A DNA stretch of 48,259 nt. Origin: an uncultured Mycoplasmatota bacterium. Its GTDB lineage: Bacteria > Bacillota_I > Bacilli_A > RF39 > UBA660. Location: contig CAMKNB010000008.1 in the NCBI GenBank assembly GCA_946414095.1, forward strand, positions 1-48,259, read 5' to 3'. The notes under the pieces are model-generated. The model was given only the letters and a program-made list of their open reading frames with translations. It had not been told where the DNA came from and searched no databases. Below are positions 25,823-34,094 of the stretch, piece by piece. Numbering within the stretch: position 1 is the stretch's first letter; each line of letters starts with the position of its first letter. The position numbers were made by a program, and so were the translations under genes.

Positions 25823-25910
25823 CCCTTAAAACTAATTTTAAAGGGGCATACACGAAGATTAAATACAAAATAGTATAAATTATCAAGGAAGATAAAAAAG
25901 CGCGTGTATG
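25823..25910 (+). other. Structured leader before the C5 methyltransferase gene
   Basis: Two helices in the 129-base gap 25819-25947: a hairpin CCCTTAAAA.../...TTTTAAAGGG (25823-25845, one mismatch) and a perfect 8-bp pair CATACACG (25847-25854)/CGTGTATG (25903-25910) closing a 48-nt A-rich loop. No T-run follows. It may be a processing site or a translational control element; possible binding by the methyltransferase itself is speculation. Confidence 0.5.
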
Positions 25911-25947
25911 GGGTTAAAAATAGCAAATAAGAAAGGAACAATAAAAT

Positions 25948-27267
25948 ATGCAAGGAGAACAAATGTCTTTGTATGATATAGAATATGACAAGTTTAAAAT
26001 AGATAAACCTATAAGACTAATAGAAATGTTTTCTGGTTATGGTAGTCAAGCATTAGCATTAAAATATTTAGGAGTATCATTTGAGCATTGGAAGATATGT
26101 GAATGGGCTATTAAAAGTATTCAAGCATATAAAGATATACATTTTACAAATGAAAATATAGAACTTAATTCTAAAAGAACAAAAGATGAAATGGTAAAGT
26201 TTTTATACCAAAAGGGAATATCAAGTAATTATAATAATCCAATGACTAAAGAACAAATAAGCAGGTTAAGTGAAGAACAACTAAAAACAATAATAAAAAA
26301 TATAGCAATAACACACAACTTGGTAAATATACAACAAGTTAAAGGAAAAGATTTAGAAATAAAAGATACTGATAAATATGATTACATATTAACTTATTCA
26401 TTTCCTTGTCAAGATTTATCGCTTGCAGGAAAAGGTAAAGGAATGAGTGATACTTCAACAAGAAGTGGAATGTTATGGGAAGTAGAAAGAATATTACAAG
26501 AATGTAAAGATTTAGGAGAACTTCCACAAGTGTTATTAATGGAAAATGTACCACAAGTTCATTCTGTTGATAACCTTGATGATTTTAACAAATGGAAATT
26601 AAGATTAGAAGAACTTGGCTACAATAATTACTTTCAAGATTTAATCGCAACTGACTATGGAATACCACAAACAAGAAATAGATGTTTTATGATTAGTATT
26701 TTAGGAGAATATAGTTATTCATTCCCTAAACCTATACCACTTAAATTAAAACTAAAAGATATGTTAGAAGAAAATGTAGATGAAAAATACTATATTAGCG
26801 ATGATTTAATGAAACATATTTTAAAGACAAAAGAAGAACATGAAGAATACACACAGTACGATAGATATAATGGACATTTTGAGCAATTATGCAGAGTATG
26901 GAAAGATAAATCACCGACATTACATACCAAAAGCAAAGATATACAAATATATGTAAAAAATGCAACTGCAAAAGGTTATTTAGAAGCAACTGATGGAGAT
27001 GAAATAGATATATCAAGTAGAATGGAACACCATAGGGGAACAGTACAAAAAGATAAGATACAAACACTAACTACTCAATGTGAAAGGGGTGTAGTAAATA
27101 GTGATTTAAGAATAAGAAAACTAACACCAAAAGAAGCAGGACGTTTGATGGGCGTAAAAGATGAAGATATAGACAAAATATCATTAAGTGATAGTGCAAA
27201 GTACCATATTTTTGGCGACGCCATTGTAGTAAATGTACTTATGGCAATATTTAAGGAAATATTATAA
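25948..27267 (+). CDS. dcm: DNA (cytosine-5) methyltransferase, orphan
   Basis: 439 residues. Transfers a methyl group from AdoMet to C5 of cytosine. Motif I EMFSGYGSQ (26-34); motif IV FPCQDLSLAGKG with catalytic Cys 154; motif VI MENV (198-201); motif VIII QTRNRCFMI (241-249). The variable target-recognition region covers about 255-370, followed by motif IX (LTPKEAGRLMGV) and motif X (GDAIVVNVLMAIF). All needed motifs are present. No restriction enzyme gene is nearby, so it likely protects phage DNA from host enzymes. The spacing between motifs I and IV is long, with an inserted helical segment (residues 68-140). Confidence 0.93.
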   Translation: MQGEQMSLYDIEYDKFKIDKPIRLIEMFSGYGSQALALKYLGVSFEHWKICEWAIKSIQAYKDIHFTNENIELNSKRTKDEMVKFLYQKGISSNYNNPMTKEQISRLSEEQLKTIIKNIAITHNLVNIQQVKGKDLEIKDTDKYDYILTYSFPCQDLSLAGKGKGMSDTSTRSGMLWEVERILQECKDLGELPQVLLMENVPQVHSVDNLDDFNKWKLRLEELGYNNYFQDLIATDYGIPQTRNRCFMISILGEYSYSFPKPIPLKLKLKDMLEENVDEKYYISDDLMKHILKTKEEHEEYTQYDRYNGHFEQLCRVWKDKSPTLHTKSKDIQIYVKNATAKGYLEATDGDEIDISSRMEHHRGTVQKDKIQTLTTQCERGVVNSDLRIRKLTPKEAGRLMGVKDEDIDKISLSDSAKYHIFGDAIVVNVLMAIFKEIL

Positions 27268-27284
27268 AGAAAGGAGAAAAAAAG

Positions 27285-27614
27285 GTGAAAGACTTTATAT
27301 ATGAACTAATACCAAAAGACAGGTATATAACAAGAAGTGAATTAGTAGAATTAACTAAATTAAGTGATAGACAAGTAAGGGATTTTATAAGTGCAATTAA
27401 GCAAGAACATACAATTATAAGTTCTTCAAGAGGCAAAGGTTATCGTAGAACTCGATCTAGTGAAGAAATGACAATTGATGAAATGATAGAAGAAATTGAT
27501 ACTTTAAAACATTGCATAAATGAAATTAATAGTAGAAAGAAAGTTTATAACAAACAATTAAGACAATATATTGCAAATTTAAAGGTATTGCAAAAATGTG
27601 TTGACAATACATAA
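27285..27614 (+). CDS. Winged-helix DNA-binding protein
   Basis: 109 residues from GTG 27285, RBS AAAGGAGAAAAAAAG. N-terminal HTH-like part RSELVELTKLSDRQVRDFIS (about 18-37) then SSSRGKGYRRTRS, a wing. The second half is a coiled coil (EMIEEIDTLKHCINEINSR). Small phage regulators or accessory replication proteins look like this. Its last codons contain the -35 element of the next promoter. Confidence 0.7.
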   Translation: MKDFIYELIPKDRYITRSELVELTKLSDRQVRDFISAIKQEHTIISSSRGKGYRRTRSSEEMTIDEMIEEIDTLKHCINEINSRKKVYNKQLRQYIANLKVLQKCVDNT

Positions 27615-27629
27615 TAATAGTATTATAAT
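27601..27629 (+). promoter_or_regulatory. Full-consensus promoter for recombination operon
   Basis: TTGACA (27601-27606), 17-base spacer, TATAAT (27624-27629): perfect match at both hexamers. The -35 lies inside the end of the previous gene. Predicted start about 27636, leader about 18 bases with GGAGGTGG before ATG 27654. Confidence 0.88.
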
Positions 27630-27653
27630 TTAATTATAGTGGAGGTGGAAAAA

Positions 27654-28463
27654 ATGAATAATGAATTAATAGTATTAGAGCAATTGCCTGTTATAAGGGC
27701 AAAATTAGAAAACATTTCAAAAGAAATTAAAGAAAAGGTAGATAATGCAACAAGTTTAATTGTAAATGAAGATACAGTTAAAGAAGTAAAACAAGTAAGA
27801 GCAAATCTTACAAAAGAGTTTAATGAATTAGAAACACAAAGAAAGCAAGTAAAACAAGCGATTATGTCTAAATATGATGAGTTTGAAGATATTTATAAAG
27901 AAAATGTAAGTAATCTTTATAAACAAGCAGATGTTGAACTTAAAGAAAAAATTGATAATGTTGAAAATGAGTTAAAGGTAGAAAAAGAGTTGGAATTAAG
28001 AGAATTTTACAATCAACATTATCAAGCAAACAATATTTACATTACATTACCATTTGAAAGAATGAATCTAAATATAACATTAAGTGCTAGTATGAAATCA
28101 CTAAAGGAACAAATTAAAGAGTTTTTAGAAAAGGTTAGTAGTGATTTAAAGCTAATAGAACTTGAAGAATACAAAGATGAAATATTATTTGAGTATCAAA
28201 ATACATTAGATTTCGCTAAATCTAAAATGACAGTTATAGAAAGAAAAAAACAACTTGAAGAATTAAAAACTAGACAATTAACACAAGAAGAAATTGACAA
28301 AGCAAATGAAATAATTGTTGAAAAAGTAGAAGAAATTACTATTCCAAAAGAGGTAATTGAAGAAGATGAGTTGTTAAAGGTTACATTTACACTTGAAACA
28401 ACTAAACAAAATATAATAGAACTTAAAAAATGGCTAAATGAAAGAGGTATAAAATATGAGTAA
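27654..28463 (+). CDS. DUF1351-like recombination accessory protein
   Basis: 269 residues from ATG 27654 behind GTGGAGGTGG (a GTG at 27639 is that same binding site). Almost fully helical coiled coil with the family-like phrases LEQLPVIRAKLENISKEIKE, VRANLTKEFNELETQRKQVK and a late TFTLETTKQNIIELKKWLNE. DUF1351 proteins usually sit immediately before recT in Gram-positive phages, as here, and are thought to assist annealing-type recombination. Overlaps recT by 8 bases. Confidence 0.78.
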   Translation: MNNELIVLEQLPVIRAKLENISKEIKEKVDNATSLIVNEDTVKEVKQVRANLTKEFNELETQRKQVKQAIMSKYDEFEDIYKENVSNLYKQADVELKEKIDNVENELKVEKELELREFYNQHYQANNIYITLPFERMNLNITLSASMKSLKEQIKEFLEKVSSDLKLIELEEYKDEILFEYQNTLDFAKSKMTVIERKKQLEELKTRQLTQEEIDKANEIIVEKVEEITIPKEVIEEDELLKVTFTLETTKQNIIELKKWLNERGIKYE

Positions 28464-29295
28464 TGAAGAAAGTAAAACAAAAAATGAATTAGTACAAAAA
28501 GAAGAACAAAATTATATCAAAATTGTAAATCAAAGTGGTGTAGAGCAAGGTATTGAAAGTTTGATTATGAAAAACAATGCTTTATTGCCTAGTGATGTAT
28601 CTATTGAAAGAATTAAAAATAGTGCAGGGTTTTATATTTCAAATAGAAAAGATTTAATGGATTTAGATAATACTGGTAAACTTCAAACATTATATGGCGT
28701 TTTAAAAGAAGCAATGGTAGGTTGTGAAGCTGGAACCGATTATGATATTATTCCATTTAAAGGTAAACCTACGATCATAAGAAAAAAAGAAGGTTGGTTT
28801 AAGATTATAGATATGATTAAACCTGCTGAAATAGTTAGATTTACTAATAATGTAGTATTTAAAGGTGATGAGTTTAGTTATAACCCAGTAACAGAAGATA
28901 TTAAACATACACCAAAGGTAACAAGTGATAAATATGAAGATATTGAATATGCTTATGCTTTTATTAGATTTTCAAATGGTTTTGAAAAAAGTATTGTATT
29001 AAGTAAAAAAGATTTAGATAGTATAAAGAAGGTATCTCCTAGTGGTTCAACTGCATTTAGTCCTTGGAATACAATGCCAGTTAAAATGGTTAAAACAAAG
29101 GTTGTAAAAGAATTAGCAAAAGAATTATTTACTTTATTTAGTGGTAGAGTAAATGCTGCATTAAGTCAAGCAATAAATAGCGATGAACAAGTAGTAAATA
29201 GGGTAGATAATAAGGGTTATATTGTAAATGATGCAACTATTTATGAAGAAAAAAAAGAACAACCTAAAGAAGTTAGTTTGGATGATGTAGAATAA
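28456..29295 (+). CDS. recT: RecT-family single-strand annealing protein
   Basis: 279 residues. Anneals complementary single strands in phage recombination and concatemer formation. Recognised core: NNALLPSDVSIERIKNSAGF, LYGVLKEAMVGCEAGTDYDI (RecT-type conserved helix around 75-95), EGWFKIIDMIKP, then a beta sheet and a final helix VKTKVVKELAKELFTLFSGR. Acidic tail (VSLDDVE) may contact SSB-like partners. No exonuclease (RecE/YqaJ) gene follows; the MBL-fold gene two positions downstream could fill a nuclease role. Confidence 0.9.
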   Translation: MSNEESKTKNELVQKEEQNYIKIVNQSGVEQGIESLIMKNNALLPSDVSIERIKNSAGFYISNRKDLMDLDNTGKLQTLYGVLKEAMVGCEAGTDYDIIPFKGKPTIIRKKEGWFKIIDMIKPAEIVRFTNNVVFKGDEFSYNPVTEDIKHTPKVTSDKYEDIEYAYAFIRFSNGFEKSIVLSKKDLDSIKKVSPSGSTAFSPWNTMPVKMVKTKVVKELAKELFTLFSGRVNAALSQAINSDEQVVNRVDNKGYIVNDATIYEEKKEQPKEVSLDDVE

Positions 29296-29297
29296 TA

Positions 29298-30239
29298 ATG
29301 GAAATTATACAAAGCCCACTATTTTATATGGGAAACAAATATAATTTGTTATCTCAATTAAAACCTTTGTTCCCACCAAATATAGATACTTTTTATGATT
29401 TATTTGGTGGGGGAGGGAGTATATCTCTTAATATAAAGGCAAACAAAGTAATTTACAATGAATTAAATACAAACGTTTATGAGTTGTTCAGCTTATTTAC
29501 AAAATATACTTATCAAGAGATAATAGAACATATAAATAAAAGAGTAAAAGAGTTTAGACTTCCTACTTTGTCTTGTGATGTAAGAACTAAACATTATCAA
29601 GAAGAATATAAACAAGAACATAATAAGAATTATTTAAAGTTTAGAAAATTTTATAATGAATCAAATAGAAATTATTTAGACTTATATACTTTAACTTTTT
29701 TTAGTTTTTGCAACTTGATTAGATTTAATTCTAAAAATGAGTTTAATATGCCTTTTGGCAATAGGTGTTATTTGAAAGAACATGATTATCAAATAGCTAA
29801 TGCTTGTTATAGAATAAGTAAACAAAATATTGAAACTAAAAATGAAGATGCTTTGAATTATATTAAAAACAATTTTTACAAGTTTAAACAAAATGATTTT
29901 ATATATCTTGATCCACCATATCTTAATACAACAGCGGTATATAATGAAAAAGGAGCTTTTGGTGGGTGGAGTATAGATGATGATTATAGACTTTTTAACC
30001 TTTTAGAATTGTTAAATGCAAGAGGAATTAAGTGGGGATTGTCTAATGTATTTAAAAACAAAGAATACACAAATGAGCATTTAATAAAATGGTGTGAAGA
30101 TAATAATTGGAATGTAAATCATTTAGACAAAGAATATGCAAGTTTAGGTAAAGGAATATCTAATACAGATGAAGTATATATTTGCAATTATGAAACACCT
30201 AAACAAATGTCTATATTTGATTATGGAGGTGGTGAATAA
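29298..30239 (+). CDS. dam: DNA adenine methylase, D12 class
   Basis: 313 residues. N6-adenine methyltransferase. AdoMet motif YDLFGGGGS (33-41), catalytic LDPPYLN (204-210), and N-terminal SPLFYMGNKYNLLSQL, the usual Dam/D12 opening. The target-recognition part lies between (about 70-190). C-terminal segment EVYICNYE is also typical. Together with the C5 methyltransferase it gives the phage two base-modification specificities and no matching nucleases. Confidence 0.93.
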   Translation: MEIIQSPLFYMGNKYNLLSQLKPLFPPNIDTFYDLFGGGGSISLNIKANKVIYNELNTNVYELFSLFTKYTYQEIIEHINKRVKEFRLPTLSCDVRTKHYQEEYKQEHNKNYLKFRKFYNESNRNYLDLYTLTFFSFCNLIRFNSKNEFNMPFGNRCYLKEHDYQIANACYRISKQNIETKNEDALNYIKNNFYKFKQNDFIYLDPPYLNTTAVYNEKGAFGGWSIDDDYRLFNLLELLNARGIKWGLSNVFKNKEYTNEHLIKWCEDNNWNVNHLDKEYASLGKGISNTDEVYICNYETPKQMSIFDYGGGE

Positions 30240-30490
30240 TGTCATTAATAAAAGAAATACCAGAAGAAGTAATATTTGATATAGAAATGGAAAGTTATAT
30301 GCGATATAACTCTCGAATTGCTAATATGTATGATTGGTTAGGAGAAATATATACAAGAAAAGACATTAAAGAAATGGAAAAGGCACGAAAAGACTTTGAA
30401 GAACAATGTAAAAAAGATTATCTTAAAGGTAAAAGAATATATAGTGAGGAAGATTTACAAAAAATAAGAGAAAGTTGGAATATTAAATGA
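30239..30490 (+). CDS. Small helical protein, unknown
   Basis: 83 residues; ATG overlaps the dam stop (TAATG). Charged helices with two Tyr/Trp-rich spots (YMRYNSRIANMYDWLGEIY). Ends by overlapping the MBL gene start by four bases. Presumably expressed with its neighbours in the recombination operon. Confidence 0.68.
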   Translation: MSLIKEIPEEVIFDIEMESYMRYNSRIANMYDWLGEIYTRKDIKEMEKARKDFEEQCKKDYLKGKRIYSEEDLQKIRESWNIK

Positions 30491-31146
30491 ATTATAATAT
30501 AATTGGTTCTTCATCAAAAGGAAACTGTATAATAGTAGAAGATGTGTTAATGCTTGATGTTGGTGTAAGTTATAGTAAGATTAAAAAATATTTAAGCAAA
30601 GTAAAGTTAATATTTGTGAGCCACATACACAAGGATCATTTATTACCTAGTACAATAAAACACATAAGTTTTAACTTTCCAAATATAAAATATGTATGTG
30701 GAAGTGAAGAAGTAGTTAAAAAATTGGTAGAGTGTAATGTTAATAAGAAAAACATATATATACTTAAAAATGGCATTAAATACGATTTAGGGCTTATTAA
30801 AGTTAGATTAATAGATTTATACCACGATGTAGAAAACTATGGTTTAAAATGGGAATTAAATGGTAAAAAAGGCATATATATAGTTGATACTGAAAGAATA
30901 GACCATATTGTTGCACAAGATTATGATTTATATTTAATAGAAAACAACTATCAAGAAAAGGTGCTGCAAGAACATATAAACAAAGCAATAGAAGAAAATG
31001 ATGAAAATAAGTTATTTTACCTTCAAAGAGTTCCGCATACTCATTTGTCTAATGAGCAAGCTAATTCATTTTTAATAGAAAATATGGAAAAAAATAGTGT
31101 ATATGAATATATACACAAAAGTAATTATAATTACAAGGAGGAATAA
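30487..31146 (+). CDS. Metallo-beta-lactamase-fold hydrolase
   Basis: 219 residues. Motif HIHKDH at 46-51 is the H-x-H-x-D-H metal site. Before it is the strand LMLDVG and after it a YHDVENYG His (about 114) and a YIVDTERID Asp region (about 134). N-terminal IIGSSSKGNCIIV is shared with the YycJ/WalJ-type group of MBL nucleases. In many Bacillota phages such a protein sits close to recT, suggesting a DNA end-processing or DNase role; this is inference from context. Confidence 0.82.
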   Translation: MNYNIIGSSSKGNCIIVEDVLMLDVGVSYSKIKKYLSKVKLIFVSHIHKDHLLPSTIKHISFNFPNIKYVCGSEEVVKKLVECNVNKKNIYILKNGIKYDLGLIKVRLIDLYHDVENYGLKWELNGKKGIYIVDTERIDHIVAQDYDLYLIENNYQEKVLQEHINKAIEENDENKLFYLQRVPHTHLSNEQANSFLIENMEKNSVYEYIHKSNYNYKEE

Positions 31147-31147
31147 T

Positions 31148-31453
31148 ATGAGTAATTTTTTAAGTAAATTTAGAAAAGAAAAGAAAGATTATAAAACTTT
31201 GTATGAAACTGAACTAAACAATAGAAAGTTAATTGAATTAAGATACAAAGAACTAAAAAAAGAAAACATAGAACTACAAAAAGGAACTGGTTTAGCAGAA
31301 TTAAGAGTTAAGTTTAACAAAGCTCTTGATGAGATAGAAATGTTAAGAAAAGATAGAGCAACATTATATGTACAAAGAGAAGATTTACAAAACGAATTAG
31401 ATTTATTAAAAGGTAAAAAGAAAGGTAGAAATAAGAAAGATGGAAAACAATAA
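31148..31453 (+). CDS. Coiled-coil protein, unknown
   Basis: 101 residues from ATG 31148 (RBS AAGGAGGAATAAT); a longer upstream reading overlaps the MBL gene and is not used. Long parallel heptads (YKTLYETELNNRKLIELRYK; LNKALDE-type helix around 58) and a basic tail KGKKKGRNKKDGKQ. Probably oligomeric and nucleic-acid-associated. Unrecognised. Confidence 0.66.
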   Translation: MSNFLSKFRKEKKDYKTLYETELNNRKLIELRYKELKKENIELQKGTGLAELRVKFNKALDEIEMLRKDRATLYVQREDLQNELDLLKGKKKGRNKKDGKQ

Positions 31454-31670
31454 GAAAGAAGAAAAATATTATATTCGTTCAAATGGCGAACAAGTTGCTA
31501 TTTCAACAATGAATACTGAGCATATCTTAAATGCACTAGGAAAGAAACAAAGAGATATATTTAATTGCCAAAATAAAGATGAAGCAAGTAAAATGCTAAA
31601 AGAAATTAATGACTTAAAAGAAGGTTATTACTCAAAACTTAACGAGTGGTATGACAAATTGGGTGATTAG
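31440..31670 (+). CDS. Small helical protein, unknown
   Basis: 76 residues, starting inside the last codons of the preceding gene. Contains YYIRSNGEQVAISTMNTEHI then helices. Reads like the small partner proteins that precede single-strand binding genes, but no family is recognised. Confidence 0.62.
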   Translation: MENNKKEEKYYIRSNGEQVAISTMNTEHILNALGKKQRDIFNCQNKDEASKMLKEINDLKEGYYSKLNEWYDKLGD

Positions 31671-32069
31671 ATGGAACAAGAAGAAAAGAAACCTATTATT
31701 TATCATAAAATAGAAGCAGGAAAGAAGATAAGAGTTTTTAAGTCAACATATCAAGAAAAAACATTTTATAAAGTACAAGTTACACAAACAAATTATGATA
31801 AAACACAAGATAAGTTTTATATAGGTGTTGTATTTAAAAAAGGTGTTGAATTAAATGATCCAGATGGTAAAGGAATAGATATAATAATAAAACAAGCAGT
31901 TGAAAATTTTAGAAAAAACCCTAAAGATGAATATAACCCTATTATGTATTTGATGATAACTGAATTTGAGATATGTGAAAGAGAAGAACAACAAATACAA
32001 CAAGCATACGATAATTTTAGAGATAATCTTAATCAAAATGAATTAAGTGATGAAGATCCATTTTATTAG
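31671..32069 (+). CDS. Candidate single-stranded DNA-binding protein
   Basis: 132 residues. Beta-rich first 75 residues (KKIRVFKSTYQEKTFYKVQV, KFYIGVVFKKGVEL) could be an OB fold; the last 15 residues are acidic and end in DEDPFY, similar to the acidic hydrophobic tip (DDDLPF-type) that SSB proteins use to recruit partners. It lies in the RecT operon where an SSB is expected and no other candidate is visible. The typical SSB motifs are not clear, so this is tentative. Confidence 0.5.
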   Translation: MEQEEKKPIIYHKIEAGKKIRVFKSTYQEKTFYKVQVTQTNYDKTQDKFYIGVVFKKGVELNDPDGKGIDIIIKQAVENFRKNPKDEYNPIMYLMITEFEICEREEQQIQQAYDNFRDNLNQNELSDEDPFY

Positions 32070-32088
32070 AAGAAAGGAGGAATAATAA

Positions 32089-32343
32089 ATGTACGAATTA
32101 TTTGAGTTTTTTAAGGCATTAGCTTTAATTATTGGTTGTGTAATATTAATATTAATTCTTTTTGCTATTGTAACTGCTCCAATTATGGCAAAAAAACAAA
32201 AGAAAAAAGAAGAAGAATTTAGCAATAAGTTTCAAAGTATTTTTTTAGAAACACTTGAAAAAAACATAAAAGAAGAAAATAATAAACCTAAAACTGCTAA
32301 AAAACCTAGAAAAACAAAGAAAACTGAAAAAGATGTAAAATAA
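32089..32343 (+). CDS. Single-span membrane protein with basic tail
   Basis: 84 residues, RBS AGAAAGGAGGAATAATAA. One long membrane segment at about 7-30 (FFKALALIIGCVILILILFA) then a highly basic cytoplasmic tail (KPKTAKKPRKTKKTEKDVK). Last gene of the recombination operon; its stop lies inside the loop of the terminator. Perhaps tethers a DNA complex to the membrane. Confidence 0.68.
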   Translation: MYELFEFFKALALIIGCVILILILFAIVTAPIMAKKQKKKEEEFSNKFQSIFLETLEKNIKEENNKPKTAKKPRKTKKTEKDVK

Positions 32344-32357
32344 TACATCTTTTTTTT
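32327..32357 (+). terminator. Intrinsic terminator, recombination operon
   Basis: 11-bp stem AAAAAGATGTA/TACATCTTTTT, 6-nt loop containing the stop codon of the upstream gene, T-run to 32357. Confidence 0.9.
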
Positions 32358-32367
32358 ATTATTTGTG

Positions 32368-32396
32368 TTGACATTATATTAAATATGTGGTATTAT
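32368..32396 (+). promoter_or_regulatory. Promoter for recombinase operon
   Basis: TTGACA (32368-32373), 17-base spacer, TATTAT (32391-32396), one base off consensus. It starts a new unit right after the terminator. Confidence 0.82.
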
Positions 32397-32427
32397 TTAA
32401 TTACAGTGAAGGGAGAAAGAAAGAAAT

Positions 32428-33327
32428 ATGAAGAACGAAGTAATTTTAAACAACAATGAATTACAAATTAATGATTTATTAGAAAGGTATTTAAAGTATA
32501 TTGATGTTAGTGATAACACAACAAAAACTTATAATGTAGGGTTAAAACAATTTATTCAATACTTACATGACAATAACATTAAAACACCTACAAGAGAAGA
32601 TATTATTAATTTTAGAGAATATCTTAAAGAAGAACACAAACCTAATACAATTAATGCTTATTTAATTGCAGTTAGAAACTTTTATTCTTGGTTAGAGTAC
32701 GAAGATATTACAAAAGATATTTCAAAGAAAATTAAAGGTATTAAGTTAGAAAATCATCATTTAAAAAGAGGTTTAAGTCAAGAAGAAATAAGAAATGTAT
32801 TAGAAGTATGCAAAGACAAAAGAGAACAATTACTTATTAAAATAATGCTAACTTGTGCTTTAAGAATTAATGAAGTTGCTAATATACAATTAGAAGATTT
32901 TTACAACGATAAAGGTGTTATAATGTTAAAGGTATTAGGTAAGGCAAGAGATGGGTTAAAACAAGATTCTGTTAAAATTGATGATCGTATATTTGAACTT
33001 ATTAAAGAATATTGCCAAGAATACAATGTACAAGATTATTTATTCTATTCAACAAGTAATAACAACAAAGGTGGAAAAATGAGTACAAAGTGTTTAAGAG
33101 AGATTATTACTAACTTATTTAAAAGAGCAGGTTTAGATATGGGGAAAATCAGTAGTCATTCATTACGTCATTCTTCTTGTGAATTAGCATTAGAAAGTGG
33201 AATACCTTTACAAGAAGTTAGTCAATTCATGAGACATCGTAGCGTATTAACTACTACTATTTATTGCAAAGAATTAGAAATTAGAAAATCTAAAATTTCA
33301 AATACTTTGGGAAATTATGTATTTTAG
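32428..33327 (+). CDS. Tyrosine recombinase, XerC/D-like
   Basis: 299 residues, with AAGGGAGAAAGAAAGAAAT upstream. SAM-like N-terminal domain (about 12-95: TKTYNVGLKQFIQYLHD, NTINAYLIAVRNFYSWLEY) and full catalytic set: Arg146 (LRINEVANIQLED), Lys172 (LGKARDG), His244/Arg247 (HSLRH), His270 (MRHRS), Tyr279 (TTIYCKE). It is as short as chromosomal Xer proteins and lacks the AP2-like arm-binding domain of lambda-type integrases. It could use a dif-like host site, or resolve phage multimers. No excisionase or CI repressor is evident. Confidence 0.9.
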   Translation: MKNEVILNNNELQINDLLERYLKYIDVSDNTTKTYNVGLKQFIQYLHDNNIKTPTREDIINFREYLKEEHKPNTINAYLIAVRNFYSWLEYEDITKDISKKIKGIKLENHHLKRGLSQEEIRNVLEVCKDKREQLLIKIMLTCALRINEVANIQLEDFYNDKGVIMLKVLGKARDGLKQDSVKIDDRIFELIKEYCQEYNVQDYLFYSTSNNNKGGKMSTKCLREIITNLFKRAGLDMGKISSHSLRHSSCELALESGIPLQEVSQFMRHRSVLTTTIYCKELEIRKSKISNTLGNYVF

Positions 33328-33336
33328 GAGGTAAAT

Positions 33337-33612
33337 ATGAAAATATTTGTTACATTAGGAGATATTATTGGAATAGTAATATTGGTATTATTTATTGTAG
33401 GTGGAATTATTTATGCACTAATTCAAGAATTTAAAAAAATAGGTAAAAAGAATTGTTATAAATGCAAATATTATAAATTATATGATGTTACAAGTTTTGG
33501 TGGTCATTGTAGAATGCAATGTAAAAAACATAATAGAATTGATAATACAACTGATATGAACAAACGAAAACATTACGAAAAATGTAAAGATTTTAAAAGT
33601 GAGGTGGAATAA
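33337..33612 (+). CDS. Membrane-anchored zinc-ribbon-like protein
   Basis: 91 residues, RBS TAGGAGGTAAAT. Membrane span at about 6-30 (LGDIIGIVILVLFIVGGII) then a cysteine-rich domain: NCYKCKYYKL, GGHCRMQCKKH and a final KCKDF, giving five Cys and several His that could bind one or two zinc ions. Orientation unknown. The stop overlaps the next ATG. Confidence 0.68.
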   Translation: MKIFVTLGDIIGIVILVLFIVGGIIYALIQEFKKIGKKNCYKCKYYKLYDVTSFGGHCRMQCKKHNRIDNTTDMNKRKHYEKCKDFKSEVE

Positions 33613-33818
33613 TGAAACAAATAATTAAAAGAGCTGATGGAATTGAATATGAAAGACGAGTGAACGATATACAATGCGATACTCATATTCACATTAGAAT
33701 TAATAGTGATACTTTAAATGAACTAAAAAGTATTTGTACTGAAAAAGGAATTAAGTATAGTGATCTAGTTAGAACTCTAATAGAAGATTATATAGGAGAA
33801 AACAAATGCAAACAATAA
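33612..33818 (+). CDS. Ribbon-helix-helix regulator
   Basis: 68 residues. The pattern THIHIRINSDTLNELKSICT then GIKYSDLVRTLIEDYI is an Arc/MetJ/CopG-type strand plus two helices (about 25-62). Such dimers bind short direct or inverted repeats in promoters. The 14-bp repeat pair at 37783-37847 is an attractive target, though no evidence links them. Confidence 0.75.
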   Translation: MKQIIKRADGIEYERRVNDIQCDTHIHIRINSDTLNELKSICTEKGIKYSDLVRTLIEDYIGENKCKQ

Positions 33819-33940
33819 ATGATAGTATAGAAGAACTAACAAAGCTAATGATAAAAGCCAACTTTGAAAAAGACTATAAGAAAGAAAAGCTGATAAGATT
33901 CTGTATAAAACTATTAAAGGTAATAAGAAACTATGAATGA
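33806..33940 (+). CDS. Small helical protein, 44 residues
   Basis: ATG 33806 overlaps the end of the ribbon-helix-helix gene, with TATAGGAGAAAACAA upstream. Amphipathic helices (DSIEELTKLMIKANFEKDYK, LIRFCIKLLKVIRNYE). Ends in TGA overlapping the next start. The chain of overlaps supports reality; function unknown. Confidence 0.62.
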   Translation: MQTINDSIEELTKLMIKANFEKDYKKEKLIRFCIKLLKVIRNYE

Positions 33941-34094
33941 ATTAGTAAAATACATAAAAAGAACAAAGCAACTAGAAAAGCAAGTAGATTATTTAAAATT
34001 TGTAAATAAGAAACAAGAAAAAGAGATACAAGAATTAAGTATATTACTACATAAGAAGATAAGATTTATGAAAGAAATGAGGAAAGTGAAATGA
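33933..34094 (+). CDS. Small coiled-coil protein, 53 residues
   Basis: ATG 33933 lies inside the preceding gene's last codons. One continuous charged helix (ELVKYIKRTKQLEKQVDYLK, KEIQELSILLHKKIRF) suggests a leucine-zipper dimer. Ends ATGA with the next gene. Unknown. Confidence 0.6.
   Translation: MNELVKYIKRTKQLEKQVDYLKFVNKKQEKEIQELSILLHKKIRFMKEMRKVK

Noticed and set aside
32089-32343. Second holin
   Set aside because: Single span with a very basic tail, located at the end of the recombination operon far from the endolysin; membrane tether is likelier.
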